Shown here in pieces: positions 1 to 6,178 of a stretch of 15,695 nucleotides of DNA. Both the position numbers and the translations under genes were made by a program. The notes beneath the pieces were generated by a model, which saw nothing but the letters and a program-made list of their open reading frames with translations, had not been told where the DNA came from and did not search any database. Within the stretch, counting starts at the first letter, position 1. Each line of letters opens with the position of its first letter. The stretch comes from Actinomycetota bacterium. Its GTDB lineage: Bacteria > Actinomycetota > Actinomycetes > Nanopelagicales > Nanopelagicaceae. The stretch lies in assembly GCA_005777515.1 (NCBI GenBank), contig SXMA01000074.1, forward strand, positions 1 to 15,695, written 5' to 3'.

Positions 1-255
1 GTCCGACTTGAAGGACGAGCATTTGGAGATGTTCCCCTAACTATTGAATACAAACTTGAGGTCTGGGACTCACCAAACTCAGCTGGCGTCATTATTGATG
101 CTCTGCGCTGCGCAAAGGTTGCGATGGATAGAGGAATTGGTGGGCCACTACTTTCCCCATCTAGTTACTTTATGAAGTCTCCTCCTGAGCAGTACTCTGA
201 TGAAGAGGCTTTAGTGAGAACAAAAGCATTTATCGCTGGCGAACTAAAGAGTTAG
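1..255 (+). CDS. ino1: myo-inositol-1-phosphate synthase, C-terminal fragment
   Basis: This is the last 84 codons of a gene entering from the left edge, in frame from base 1 to the TAG at 253-255. The family (Ino1) converts glucose-6-phosphate to inositol-3-phosphate with NAD in the cytoplasm. In actinobacteria that feeds phosphatidylinositol and related inositol compounds. The visible part contains the family blocks [19 protein letters not shown] and [16 protein letters not shown], which I recognise as the C-terminal catalytic/tetramerisation region of actinobacterial Ino1. The N-terminal NAD-binding part is outside the window. The stop codon overlaps the putative promoter hexamer of the next gene. 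Identity is confident, but nothing can be said about its start or promoter. Confidence 0.93.
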   Translation, partial: VRLEGRAFGDVPLTIEYKLEVWDSPNSAGVIIDALRCAKVAMDRGIGGPLLSPSSYFMKSPPEQYSDEEALVRTKAFIAGELKS

Positions 256-258
256 GAT
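253..258 (+). promoter_or_regulatory. putative -10 box of a leaderless promoter (crotonase gene)
   Basis: TAGGAT lies exactly 6 nt before the GTG at 265 and overlaps the TAG stop of ino1. The same TANNNT-N6-start spacing is seen at six other genes in this window. It suggests that the crotonase gene can be transcribed from its own start codon even if ino1 reads through. No convincing -35 is visible. Inferred from spacing only. Confidence 0.5.
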
Positions 259-264
259 TCAGGG

Positions 265-1008
265 GTGAGTGAGGTTCTCAAGTCCCTAGATGCGCAGGTC
301 CTTACCTTAACTCTTAATCGGGTGGCAAAACAGAATGCCATTACCCGAGATATGTATCAATCCCTCGCCGATGCGCTAGAAGAAGCAAATGGTGACTTCG
401 GGATTCGAGTAGTTGTGATCACCCATGAAGGGCCACATTTCACAGCAGGAAATGACATCTTTGATTTTCTAAATAATCCTCCTCACGAGCCTGGCTCGCC
501 GGTTTGGAATTTCCTGCAAGAAATTCACAACTTCACAAAGCCACTCCTTGCGGCAGTTTCAGGAAATGCAATTGGAATAGGAACAACGATGTTGCTTCAC
601 TGCGATATCACCATTGCATCGCAGACGACGAACTTCTCTATGCCCTTTGTTAATTTAGGTCTTGTTCCTGAGGCAGGGGCGACTCTGCTATTTCCACGGC
701 TTGTGGGCTATCAAAAAGCGGCACAAATTCTTCTCACTGGAGAGCCGTTTAGCGCAGTGCAAGCAGTTGAGATGGGTCTGATTGCAGCAGTTGCTCAAAA
801 TCCAAAAGATGAGATTAGAAAAATTGCGCTAAAGCTTGCAAGCCAGCCGCCAAATGCAATCCTGCAGACAAAAGCGCTATTAAAGAGTGATCTTCATGAG
901 AAGGTTAAAGTTGTAATGCAGGCAGAGGGCGAGCTCTTTCTTCGGGCCCTTGAATCAGATGAAGCCCAAGAGGCCTTTATGAAACTAGCAGCAAAGAAGG
1001 GTAAGTAG
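265..1008 (+). CDS. crotonase-family enoyl-CoA hydratase/isomerase
   Basis: This 247-residue protein has the crotonase fold. Oxyanion-hole segments are visible as FTAGND (59-64) and AIGIGTT (102-108), followed by GLVPEAGATLLFPRLVG (from 132). Family members act on acyl-CoA thioesters, for example hydrating or isomerising enoyl-CoAs in fatty-acid or aromatic degradation. By alignment from memory, the two glutamates of classical enoyl-CoA hydratase are replaced by Phe128 and Gln154. A glutamate at 136 sits where delta3-delta2-enoyl-CoA isomerases carry their catalytic acid, so isomerase or a related activity is at least as likely as hydratase. GTG at 265 is chosen because conserved sequence begins at once and a TANNNT box sits 6 nt upstream. 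No strong Shine-Dalgarno is visible. The stop is directly followed by the ATG of the dehydrogenase gene, so the two are probably one unit. The exact substrate cannot be read from sequence. Confidence 0.88.
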   Translation: MSEVLKSLDAQVLTLTLNRVAKQNAITRDMYQSLADALEEANGDFGIRVVVITHEGPHFTAGNDIFDFLNNPPHEPGSPVWNFLQEIHNFTKPLLAAVSGNAIGIGTTMLLHCDITIASQTTNFSMPFVNLGLVPEAGATLLFPRLVGYQKAAQILLTGEPFSAVQAVEMGLIAAVAQNPKDEIRKIALKLASQPPNAILQTKALLKSDLHEKVKVVMQAEGELFLRALESDEAQEAFMKLAAKKGK

Positions 1009-1839
1009 ATGAGTCTTGCAGGAAAGAAGATTTTTGTTACTGGCGGATCTCGAGGTATTGGACTAGCGATCGCTATCAGGGCTGCAAAAGACGGAGCAAT
1101 GATTGCAATTGCCGCTAAAACTAACGAACCAAACCCAAAGCTTCCAGGAACCATCCACACAGCAGCAAGTGAAATCACAGCTGCTGGGGGAAAGGCCCTT
1201 GCTATTCAATGCGACTTAAGAGATGAAAATCAGATAAGCGCAGCTGTTGATCAAGCTGCGAAAGAGTTTGGCGGCATTGATATCTTAATTAACAATGCAA
1301 GCGCTATTAATCTCACCCCCACGCTACAAACGCCTGCTAAAAGATTTGATCTAATGTTTGATGTGAATGTTCGAGGAACCTTTCTAACCTCACAGGCCGT
1401 TCTACCGCACCTGCAAGAAAGTGCTAAAGCTGGGAGAAATCCTCACATCTTGACTCTCTCGCCTCCGCTTTCAATGAAGGCAAAGTGGTTTAGAAACCAC
1501 GTTGCCTACACCATGGCAAAGTATGGAATGAGCATGTGTGTCCTTGGAATGGCCGAGGAGTTCAAACGTGAAAAAATTGCCGTTAACGCTCTTTGGCCAA
1601 GAACTGCAATTGATACTGCAGCACTTGCAATGATTCCTGGAGTTGATACCGCAGCATGTCGAACCCCTGAGATTTTGGCCGATGCCGCATACATTATTTT
1701 GAATAGGGACTCAGCTTCGTGCAGTGGAAACTTTTTTGTTGATGATGAGGTTCTAGCATCTGAAGGAATTACTGATCTAGAGAAATATTCAGTTGTTCCA
1801 GGAACTACTGACTTTCTCCTAGATTTCTTCCTTGATTAG
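1009..1839 (+). CDS. short-chain dehydrogenase/reductase, HSDL2-like
   Basis: This 276-residue protein is a classical SDR. It has the nucleotide-binding TGGSRGIG (11-18), NNAS (95-98), catalytic Ser151 in LTLSPP, and Tyr167-xxx-Lys171 (YTMAK). The segments KWFRNHVAYTMAKYGMSMCVLGMAEEF and NALWPRTAIDTAA resemble the hydroxysteroid dehydrogenase-like 2 (HSDL2) subgroup, without the C-terminal sterol-carrier domain found in the human protein. It probably oxidises or reduces a hydroxyacyl or carbonyl compound with NAD(P). The ATG directly follows the TAG of the crotonase gene, and AAGAAGG lies about 9 nt upstream as ribosome-binding site. Together with the crotonase this suggests a beta-oxidation-like or carbonyl-handling pair, but the substrate is unknown. 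Its 3' end overlaps the convergent ATPase gene by 4 bp, with no room for a terminator. Confidence 0.88.
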   Translation: MSLAGKKIFVTGGSRGIGLAIAIRAAKDGAMIAIAAKTNEPNPKLPGTIHTAASEITAAGGKALAIQCDLRDENQISAAVDQAAKEFGGIDILINNASAINLTPTLQTPAKRFDLMFDVNVRGTFLTSQAVLPHLQESAKAGRNPHILTLSPPLSMKAKWFRNHVAYTMAKYGMSMCVLGMAEEFKREKIAVNALWPRTAIDTAALAMIPGVDTAACRTPEILADAAYIILNRDSASCSGNFFVDDEVLASEGITDLEKYSVVPGTTDFLLDFFLD

Positions 1840-2576
1840 AGGTTAAAACCTTTAGGAAGCTCCAAGCGATTGGCTGTTAAAAGTTGCTTATTTGATAGCA
1901 CTCTTGAAATCTCATCATCTGCTGCAACGACTCCAGCTGAGAGTATTACCGCCCGCTGGCATAGTTCATAAGCAAATGGCAGATCGTGGGTGACCATTAG
2001 CAAGGTGATATTGAGAGAGGTAATAATCTCTGCTAGTTCTCGCCTGGCAGCAGGATCTAGATTTGATGATGGCTCATCCATTACCAAAATCTCTGGTTTC
2101 ATCGCTAGAACTGTGGCTACCGCAACTCTTCTTCTCTGGCCGAAGGAGAGATGATGGGGAGGCCTATCAATAAATTCGTTCATTCCTACTAGTTCCAGGG
2201 CCTCTTTAACTGCCCTTTCTAGCTCTAATCCACGCAGGCCTGCGTTGTAGGGACCAAAGGCGACATCTTGACCAACGGTCGGCATAAATAACTGATCATC
2301 TGGATCTTGAAAAACGATGCCAACTTTGTGGCGAATAGATTTAATGCTCTCTGCATTTTTTGAATCAACAACTTCACCAGCAACTCGCACCTGCCCTTGC
2401 ATGGTTGGGATAATGCCATTTAGATGAAGAACTAAAGTTGTTTTACCTGCGCCATTAGGGCCAAGCAGAGCAACTCTCTCTCCTTGATTTATTGAAAGGT
2501 TAACTCCGAATAGCGCTTGATTGCCATCAGGATATGCATAGGCAAGACCAGAGATCTCTAAACTCTTTTCAGGCAT
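1836..2576 (-). CDS. cbiO: ECF-type nickel/cobalt transporter ATPase (CbiO/NikO)
   Basis: This 246-residue ABC ATPase energises the metal uptake complex encoded just upstream. It has Walker A GPNGAGKT (39-46), Q-loop FQDPDDQLF (from 89), the LSFGQRRRVA signature (from 143; LSFGQ is normal for CbiO proteins), Walker B ILVMDE (163-168) and the switch histidine His197 in MVTHD. The Q-loop and signature place it with CbiO/EcfA rather than with general ABC ATPases. It is the only ATPase in the operon, so it presumably works as a homodimer, as in CbiMNQO/NikMNQO. It is the last operon gene, 12 nt after the cbiQ stop, with only a weak GGAA before ATG 2576. The metal is more likely nickel, judging from the operator upstream of cbiM. 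The symbol follows the family name and does not assert cobalt. Confidence 0.93.
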   Translation of the reverse strand: MPEKSLEISGLAYAYPDGNQALFGVNLSINQGERVALLGPNGAGKTTLVLHLNGIIPTMQGQVRVAGEVVDSKNAESIKSIRHKVGIVFQDPDDQLFMPTVGQDVAFGPYNAGLRGLELERAVKEALELVGMNEFIDRPPHHLSFGQRRRVAVATVLAMKPEILVMDEPSSNLDPAARRELAEIITSLNITLLMVTHDLPFAYELCQRAVILSAGVVAADDEISRVLSNKQLLTANRLELPKGFNL

Positions 2577-2588
2577 TAGGTTCCATTT

Positions 2589-3374
2589 CTATAGGATCAA
2601 GATTGAAATTAGTAGTGAGGTAAGGGCTAGAAGTGGAAGTGCTAAACCTAGTGCTATCTGCTGCGGTGATACGTCTTCTCTCTCTTCTTTTGGCAGCTCT
2701 CCACTATATCCACGGGAGAGCATTGCCAGGTGGACTCTCTCGCCGCGCTCATATGATCTTATAAAGAGAGCCCCGGCAGAGTTGGCTAAAACTCTCCAAT
2801 GTCTAATTCCCTTAGCATCAAATCCTCTTGAAGATCTTGCAACGCTCATGCGCTCCATCTCATCTGTTACTACATTGAGATAGCGCAACATAAATGTTGC
2901 TATCTGCACTAGCATGCTTGGAAGCCGAAGTATTTCAAGTCCTCGTAATATCTCTCGTGCGGTAGTAGTTGCGGAGAGCAGGATTGCACTTAATACTCCA
3001 AGTGTTGCCTTAGCAATAATTCCTGCGCCAGCATTTATTCCCTCTTGGTAGAGAGATAAACCAAGAAAATTAACTCTCTCTCCTTGGCCAAAGAAAGGCA
3101 TTAAGAGGGCAAAGGCGACAAAGGGAATCTCTATGAGGCTGCGCTTGATCACCGTTAATGGTGGAATCTTGGCTGTTAATAGCGCAAGCCAGATTAGAGA
3201 AAAGTAAGCGATATAGGCGGTGATATTGGTTATCGGGGTAGCAACGGCAACCAAAATGAAAAGAAGTGCGGCTACGATCTTAATGTGTGGCGGAAGGTCA
3301 TGGATGAAGGTATGGCGATGTAGATAGAGGCGTTCTCCTACATCATGACCATGGTGATGAGCTTTAGTTGAAAT
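2589..3374 (-). CDS. cbiQ: ECF transporter T component (CbiQ/NikQ), non-canonical start
   Basis: This is the membrane protein that couples the ATPase to the substrate-binding permease. Hydrophobic helices, the ARSSRGF motif and a later AMLSRGYSG motif (EcfT coupling motifs) are visible. The first canonical start in frame is TTG at 3254, giving 221 residues. That would cut away family-conserved sequence: the frame stays open upstream to a TAA at 3390-3392 and encodes HHHGHDVGERLYLHRHTF followed by LPPHIKIVAALLFI, typical of CbiQ N-termini. No ATG, GTG or TTG exists in this extension. The only reasonable start is ATT at 3374 (261 residues), with AAGAGAAG about 7-14 nt upstream. The His cluster at residues 6-10 may bind metal. 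The PDGLE stop is 29 nt upstream, across a 27-bp tandem duplication. Family identity is sure. The start is inferred, and an error or mutation at the start codon is possible. Confidence 0.85.
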   Translation of the reverse strand: MSTKAHHHGHDVGERLYLHRHTFIHDLPPHIKIVAALLFILVAVATPITNITAYIAYFSLIWLALLTAKIPPLTVIKRSLIEIPFVAFALLMPFFGQGERVNFLGLSLYQEGINAGAGIIAKATLGVLSAILLSATTTAREILRGLEILRLPSMLVQIATFMLRYLNVVTDEMERMSVARSSRGFDAKGIRHWRVLANSAGALFIRSYERGERVHLAMLSRGYSGELPKEEREDVSPQQIALGLALPLLALTSLLISILIL

Positions 3375-3420
3375 ATTTAGCTTCTCTTCTTAAGTTGAAA
3401 TATTTAGCTTCTCTTCTTAA
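3367..3420. repeat. perfect 27-bp tandem duplication at the PDGLE/cbiQ junction
   Basis: Bases 3367-3393 and 3394-3420 are identical over 27 nt, head to tail. On the minus strand each copy carries the last codons and TAA stop of the PDGLE gene and the AAGAGAAG-AAATATT segment just before cbiQ. The unit is a multiple of three, so the relative frames of the two genes are unchanged. The duplication moves cbiQ 27 nt away from the PDGLE stop. It could be a recent slippage event or an assembly artefact. Confidence 0.95.
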
Positions 3421-3709
3421 TTAGAGTAAATAGCGCAAGCGCAATAATGGCTGTAACAACGACTCCTATTACTCCGGCTATCCCTACGCTTAGGCGCTCA
3501 CTATCAAGGCCTGCAAGTCCATAATCAGCAAGAGGCGAGTTTGATAAAGCTGAATCTTCGGCACTCTCTAAAAATCCTTCATCTTCAGCCACTTTTTCAA
3601 GTCCATCTGGGCTAGAGGATGCGTAGAAGGAGAGTCCACCTGCTAGAGATAGAGCAGCGATAAAGAAGAGCAAATAGAATTTTTTCAAATTACTTTTATT
3701 CTGATTCAT
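3404..3709 (-). CDS. PDGLE-domain small membrane subunit of the metal ECF transporter (NikN/CbiN-like)
   Basis: This 101-residue protein has two membrane segments (about 11-30 and 73-96) around an acidic extracytoplasmic loop. The name-giving PDGLE motif is at 34-38, followed by KVAEDEGF. PDGLE proteins accompany CbiM/NikM permeases in nickel and cobalt uptake, where the small subunit helps load metal, as CbiN does. Its position between the M and Q components supports this. Its ATG shares one base with the cbiM stop (TAATG), so translation is probably coupled. GGAGA lies about 11 nt upstream. The stop lies in the first copy (minus-strand order) of the 27-bp tandem duplication. cbiN would be a functional analogue, but the sequence is the PDGLE type, so I leave the symbol empty. 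Confidence 0.88.
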   Translation of the reverse strand: MNQNKSNLKKFYLLFFIAALSLAGGLSFYASSSPDGLEKVAEDEGFLESAEDSALSNSPLADYGLAGLDSERLSVGIAGVIGVVVTAIIALALFTLIKKRS

Positions 3710-4380
3710 TAGGATCGTATCTCCAGAGCAACTTCTTTTCGACTCCAGCCATAAACAAGGTCAGATCTTGATGCAAGAATTGCTGAAACAGTGAGCATCG
3801 TAATAACAGCTTCGCCAATACCAATTAAAAGGTGTGTGGAGAACATCGCTATAAAAACCGTCTCAACTGGCGCAGTCCCATTTCCGCCAATGGCATACTG
3901 CAGAGTAAAAGCTGAAGCAGAAATTGGAACTGAAACAAATGCTGCAATCCCTGCAGCTAAGGGAATTGCCGATTTAATCTTAGGCAAGAGCTTGACCATC
4001 AACTTAAAGACGAGAAAACTAACTAGGACTGCGATAACACTTAAGTTAAATACATTTAATCCAAGAGCTGTTAACCCACCATCAGCGAAGAGGAGAGCTT
4101 GAACCCCAAGGACCACCGTGATTGCAAGAGATGCGGCATAGGGACCGACTAAAACCATGGCAAGCGCCCCACCAAGTAGATGACCGCTAGTTCCTGCAGC
4201 GACTGGGAAGTTGAGCATTTGAACTGCAAAAATAAATACTGCAGTCAGCCCAGCCATGGGGGCGGTGCGATCGTCAACCTCGGTCTTGGCTTTCTTTAGG
4301 GCAATTGCGGTTCCGGCCAGGGCAAGGGTTCCAAAGGCAGCAGAGGTAGGGATATCGATGAAGCCATCAGGGATGTGCAT
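3709..4380 (-). CDS. cbiM: ECF transporter substrate-capture permease (CbiM/NikM)
   Basis: This 223-residue membrane protein binds and imports the metal ion. It begins MHIPDGF, the hallmark of the family. In the solved NikM2 structure the N-terminal amine, His2 and a histidine near 67 hold nickel, and here His2 and His67 (GTSGHLLGG) are both present. Several hydrophobic helices follow, including FAVQMLNFPVAAG. The start at 4380 is fixed by the need for His2. A TAACAT hexamer sits exactly 6 nt upstream and no Shine-Dalgarno is seen, so the transcript is probably leaderless. It heads the operon cbiM, PDGLE, cbiQ, cbiO. A palindrome matching the nickel-regulator Nur box fills the promoter spacer, and no room for a cobalamin riboswitch exists. 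Nickel is therefore the likelier substrate, although cobalt cannot be excluded. Confidence 0.93.
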   Translation of the reverse strand: MHIPDGFIDIPTSAAFGTLALAGTAIALKKAKTEVDDRTAPMAGLTAVFIFAVQMLNFPVAAGTSGHLLGGALAMVLVGPYAASLAITVVLGVQALLFADGGLTALGLNVFNLSVIAVLVSFLVFKLMVKLLPKIKSAIPLAAGIAAFVSVPISASAFTLQYAIGGNGTAPVETVFIAMFSTHLLIGIGEAVITMLTVSAILASRSDLVYGWSRKEVALEIRS

Positions 4381-4386
4381 GAGAGT

Positions 4387-4392
4387 ATGTTA
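4387..4392 (-). promoter_or_regulatory. putative -10 box of the metal-uptake operon
   Basis: On the minus strand TAACAT lies exactly 6 nt before the cbiM ATG, placing a likely transcription start on the A of the start codon (4380). The spacing matches six other genes here. No clear -35 is visible about 17 bp further up. Confidence 0.55.
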
Positions 4393-4393
4393 C

Positions 4394-4408
4394 TGCAAAT
4401 CGTTTGCA
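4394..4408. promoter_or_regulatory. Nur-like (nickel-responsive Fur-family) operator
   Basis: TGCAAATCGTTTGCA is an inverted repeat with 6-bp perfect arms around TCG. It reads TGCAA-N5-TTGCA and so matches the Streptomyces coelicolor Nur box as I recall it (tTGCaa-N5-ttGCAA). It starts one base upstream of the proposed -10 of cbiM and would fill the spacer, where a bound repressor would block polymerase. Zur boxes of actinobacteria (TGAAAA-type arms) are a weaker match. Which regulator binds is inference, since no regulator gene is in the window. Confidence 0.65.
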
Positions 4409-4454
4409 TCTGCATATAACTGGCCAAAAGGTCTGAAACCTTATATTCAGCCCT

Positions 4455-4460
4455 TAGGGT
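4455..4460 (+). promoter_or_regulatory. putative -10 box of the EamA gene
   Basis: TAGGGT lies exactly 6 nt before the ATG at 4467, the same spacing as at other gene starts here. A second AT-rich hexamer, TATATT (4442-4447), is an alternative that would give a short leader. Confidence 0.5.
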
Positions 4461-4466
4461 GGCGCC

Positions 4467-5411
4467 ATGAGCGCTCAAGGATCTAAAGGAATTTCCAAGT
4501 CGCAGATGACCTGGCTTTCACTCTGGACCGTCTATTTGATTTGGGGCTCCACCTATTTTGCCATTGCCTATGTAATCGAGAGCATGCCACCCCTTCTAGC
4601 GATGGGGGTTCGCTTCTTAATTGCCGGATTACTTCTTGCTTTAATCATTTCGTTTCGCCAAGGAGTCGGTGAGCTTAAAATTCCTAGAGCAGAGTTGAGG
4701 AGCTCACTTCTAATGGGCTTTTTGCTTCTTGGATTTGGCATTGGAACAGTTTCAATTGCCCAGGCATATGTCCCCTCTGGAATTGTTGCGCTGATAATTG
4801 CAGCTCTTCCGCTTTGGATAGCTATTTTTCGTACCATCTCGGGTGAGCGATTGGCAAAAACATCCTGGCTAGGTCTAGCAATTGGTTTCGCTGGGGTAGC
4901 GCTCCTACTAAAGCCAGGAAGCATTTCTCCAGTTAGCGAAATTGAAAATTCTAAACTATTCCTCTTTATGCTTTTAGTACTTCTAGGAAATATTGGTTGG
5001 GCCCTTGGGACATTCCTAGCTCCAAGGTTTCCACTTCCTAAAAATACTCTTGTCTTTACCGCCTATGAAATGCTGGCGGGGGGAGCCTCACTAACGCTGG
5101 CAGGTTTCATTAAGGGAGAATCGATTTCTGATTTTCTTGATGCAACAAGCTGGTCTTGGCTCTGGTTTGTTTACTTAATTTTTTTTGGATCTATCGCAGC
5201 ATATTCTGCATATCTCTGGCTAGTTGCAAATGCTCCAGTATCACTTACTGCTACTTATGCTTATGTAAATCCGATAATTGCAGTGGCGCTAGGTGCAATT
5301 TTCCTTGATGAGTTAATTACAGGTGCATATGCCATTGGTGGATTAATTATTTTAGTTGGAGTCATCTTGGTAGTGTCAGTTGAACGAATTAAGAAAGAGC
5401 CAGCTATTTAA
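4467..5411 (+). CDS. EamA-family drug/metabolite exporter
   Basis: This 314-residue protein is an inner-membrane transporter of the DMT superfamily with two EamA repeats and about ten helices. The N-terminal WTVYLIWGSTYFAIAYVIES and the later SLTATYAYVNPIIAVALGA are typical of YedA/RhaT-like members. The family mostly exports amino acids and other small metabolites, but the substrate cannot be predicted. A short basic tail (ERIKKEP) ends the protein. The ATG is supported by TAGGGT 6 nt upstream; no Shine-Dalgarno is visible. It is divergent from the metal-uptake operon (86 bp between the two starts) but its own promoter does not overlap the Nur-like site. It runs into the convergent amidotransferase gene with a 3-bp gap. 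Confidence 0.9.
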   Translation: MSAQGSKGISKSQMTWLSLWTVYLIWGSTYFAIAYVIESMPPLLAMGVRFLIAGLLLALIISFRQGVGELKIPRAELRSSLLMGFLLLGFGIGTVSIAQAYVPSGIVALIIAALPLWIAIFRTISGERLAKTSWLGLAIGFAGVALLLKPGSISPVSEIENSKLFLFMLLVLLGNIGWALGTFLAPRFPLPKNTLVFTAYEMLAGGASLTLAGFIKGESISDFLDATSWSWLWFVYLIFFGSIAAYSAYLWLVANAPVSLTATYAYVNPIIAVALGAIFLDELITGAYAIGGLIILVGVILVVSVERIKKEPAI

Positions 5412-5414
5412 CGG

Positions 5415-6149
5415 TTAAATTGACCTAATCTGATGAGTTAAATCATGGCGATTAACAAGGAGAATCGAGTGATTATCCATCAAGACCCAACCGCTTTGAT
5501 CCCAGCCTGATGAGGCCACCGCAACTCCGTTTTCATTGATGCGATAGCGCAGTTCGTAGTAGAGGTCATCGGTCCAACTTGGCTTATTCAATGGATCATG
5601 TTCGCTCACCACAATTAGGTGCTCAGAGTTGATAATCATTGAATTAATAGAGCTATATACAAAATTCTCCTTAATATTCTTTATCCCTTTAACTACGCCC
5701 TCTACAAATCCATTGGCCTTGATCTCAGTCAAGAGATAGAGAAAGAAGAGCTCGCTATCGGTATCACCCTCTCTAAGTGATTCAAATTCTGGAGCAATCA
5801 GTGATTTAACAGCTTCATAAGGGCTAAGGGCGCCATTATGGATAAAGGCAATATCTTCAAAACTAAATGGATGAGCATTTTCGTGAGTTACTTTAAGTCC
5901 AGGGGAGGCCCATCTAAAGTGCAGCAGAGCTCCAGGAGCGCTTTGATTACTTATTACTTCGCTAAATCTGGCGCTAGATGCGGCGCTTGCTACCTCCTTA
6001 ATAACTGTTGCGCTATCTGGATTAGCAAGAGCTAGACCCCAGGAATCATTATGAACCTCTGAAAGTTTAAGGAAGTCGCTAAAGCCCTGACCCATAAACT
6101 CAGGTAGGTTGACCGAGGATTTTGAACTATAGGCCATTAGTCGACACAT
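5415..6149 (-). CDS. class II glutamine amidotransferase (YafJ/EgtC-like)
   Basis: This 244-residue protein has an N-terminal nucleophile glutaminase domain. Cys2 follows the initiator Met (MCRLMAYSS). HNDSWGLA is at 33-40, Arg79 in FRWAS, NAHPF (91-95), HNGALS (104-109) and GDTDSE (128-133). These are the residues that in the family bind glutamine and form the active site. Ammonia released by such stand-alone domains is used by unknown partners. In ergothioneine synthesis the relative EgtC cleaves a gamma-glutamyl intermediate, but no egtA, egtB or egtD is nearby, so that assignment is not supported. The ATG at 6149 is required by Cys2 and has TAGACT 6 nt upstream. The gene is divergent from the M48 protease with only 29 bp between starts. 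Confidence 0.88.
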   Translation of the reverse strand: MCRLMAYSSKSSVNLPEFMGQGFSDFLKLSEVHNDSWGLALANPDSATVIKEVASAASSARFSEVISNQSAPGALLHFRWASPGLKVTHENAHPFSFEDIAFIHNGALSPYEAVKSLIAPEFESLREGDTDSELFFLYLLTEIKANGFVEGVVKGIKNIKENFVYSSINSMIINSEHLIVVSEHDPLNKPSWTDDLYYELRYRINENGVAVASSGWDQSGWVLMDNHSILLVNRHDLTHQIRSI

Positions 6150-6155
6150 AGAAAG

Positions 6156-6161
6156 AGTCTA
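6156..6161 (-). promoter_or_regulatory. putative -10 box of the amidotransferase gene
   Basis: On the minus strand TAGACT lies exactly 6 nt before the ATG at 6149, implying a leaderless transcript. It is only 5 bp from the oppositely directed -10 box of the protease gene. Confidence 0.5.
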
Positions 6162-6166
6162 TCGGC

Positions 6167-6172
6167 TACCCT
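6167..6172 (+). promoter_or_regulatory. putative -10 box of the M48 protease gene
   Basis: TACCCT lies exactly 6 nt before the ATG at 6179, matching the other leaderless-type starts. Its -35 region would fall inside the first codons of the divergent amidotransferase gene. Confidence 0.45.
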
Positions 6173-6178
6173 AAGAAT

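Noticed and set aside
2136..2150. CbiO signature LSFGQ instead of LSGGQ as a possible defect
   Set aside because: LSFGQ is the usual form in CbiO/EcfA ATPases; Walker A, Walker B and the H-loop are intact.
3374..3404. A PDGLE-CbiQ fusion by frameshifting
   Set aside because: TAA stops close both the PDGLE frame (3404-3406) and the cbiQ frame (3390-3392) at the junction, and no slippery heptamer is apparent.
4394..4408. Reading the palindrome as a Zur (zinc) box
   Set aside because: Arms are TGCAA/TTGCA rather than the TGAAAA-type arms of actinobacterial Zur boxes, and the genes are of the nickel/cobalt type. It is kept as a secondary alternative only.
5407..5419. TTTAACGGTTAAA palindrome between the convergent EamA and amidotransferase genes
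   Set aside because: It is too short and AT-rich to be a terminator or a likely operator, and it results from the two TAA stop codons facing each other.
5415..6149. Calling the amidotransferase EgtC of ergothioneine synthesis
   Set aside because: No egtA, egtB, egtD or egtE gene is adjacent, and the visible motifs are common to all class II stand-alone glutaminases.
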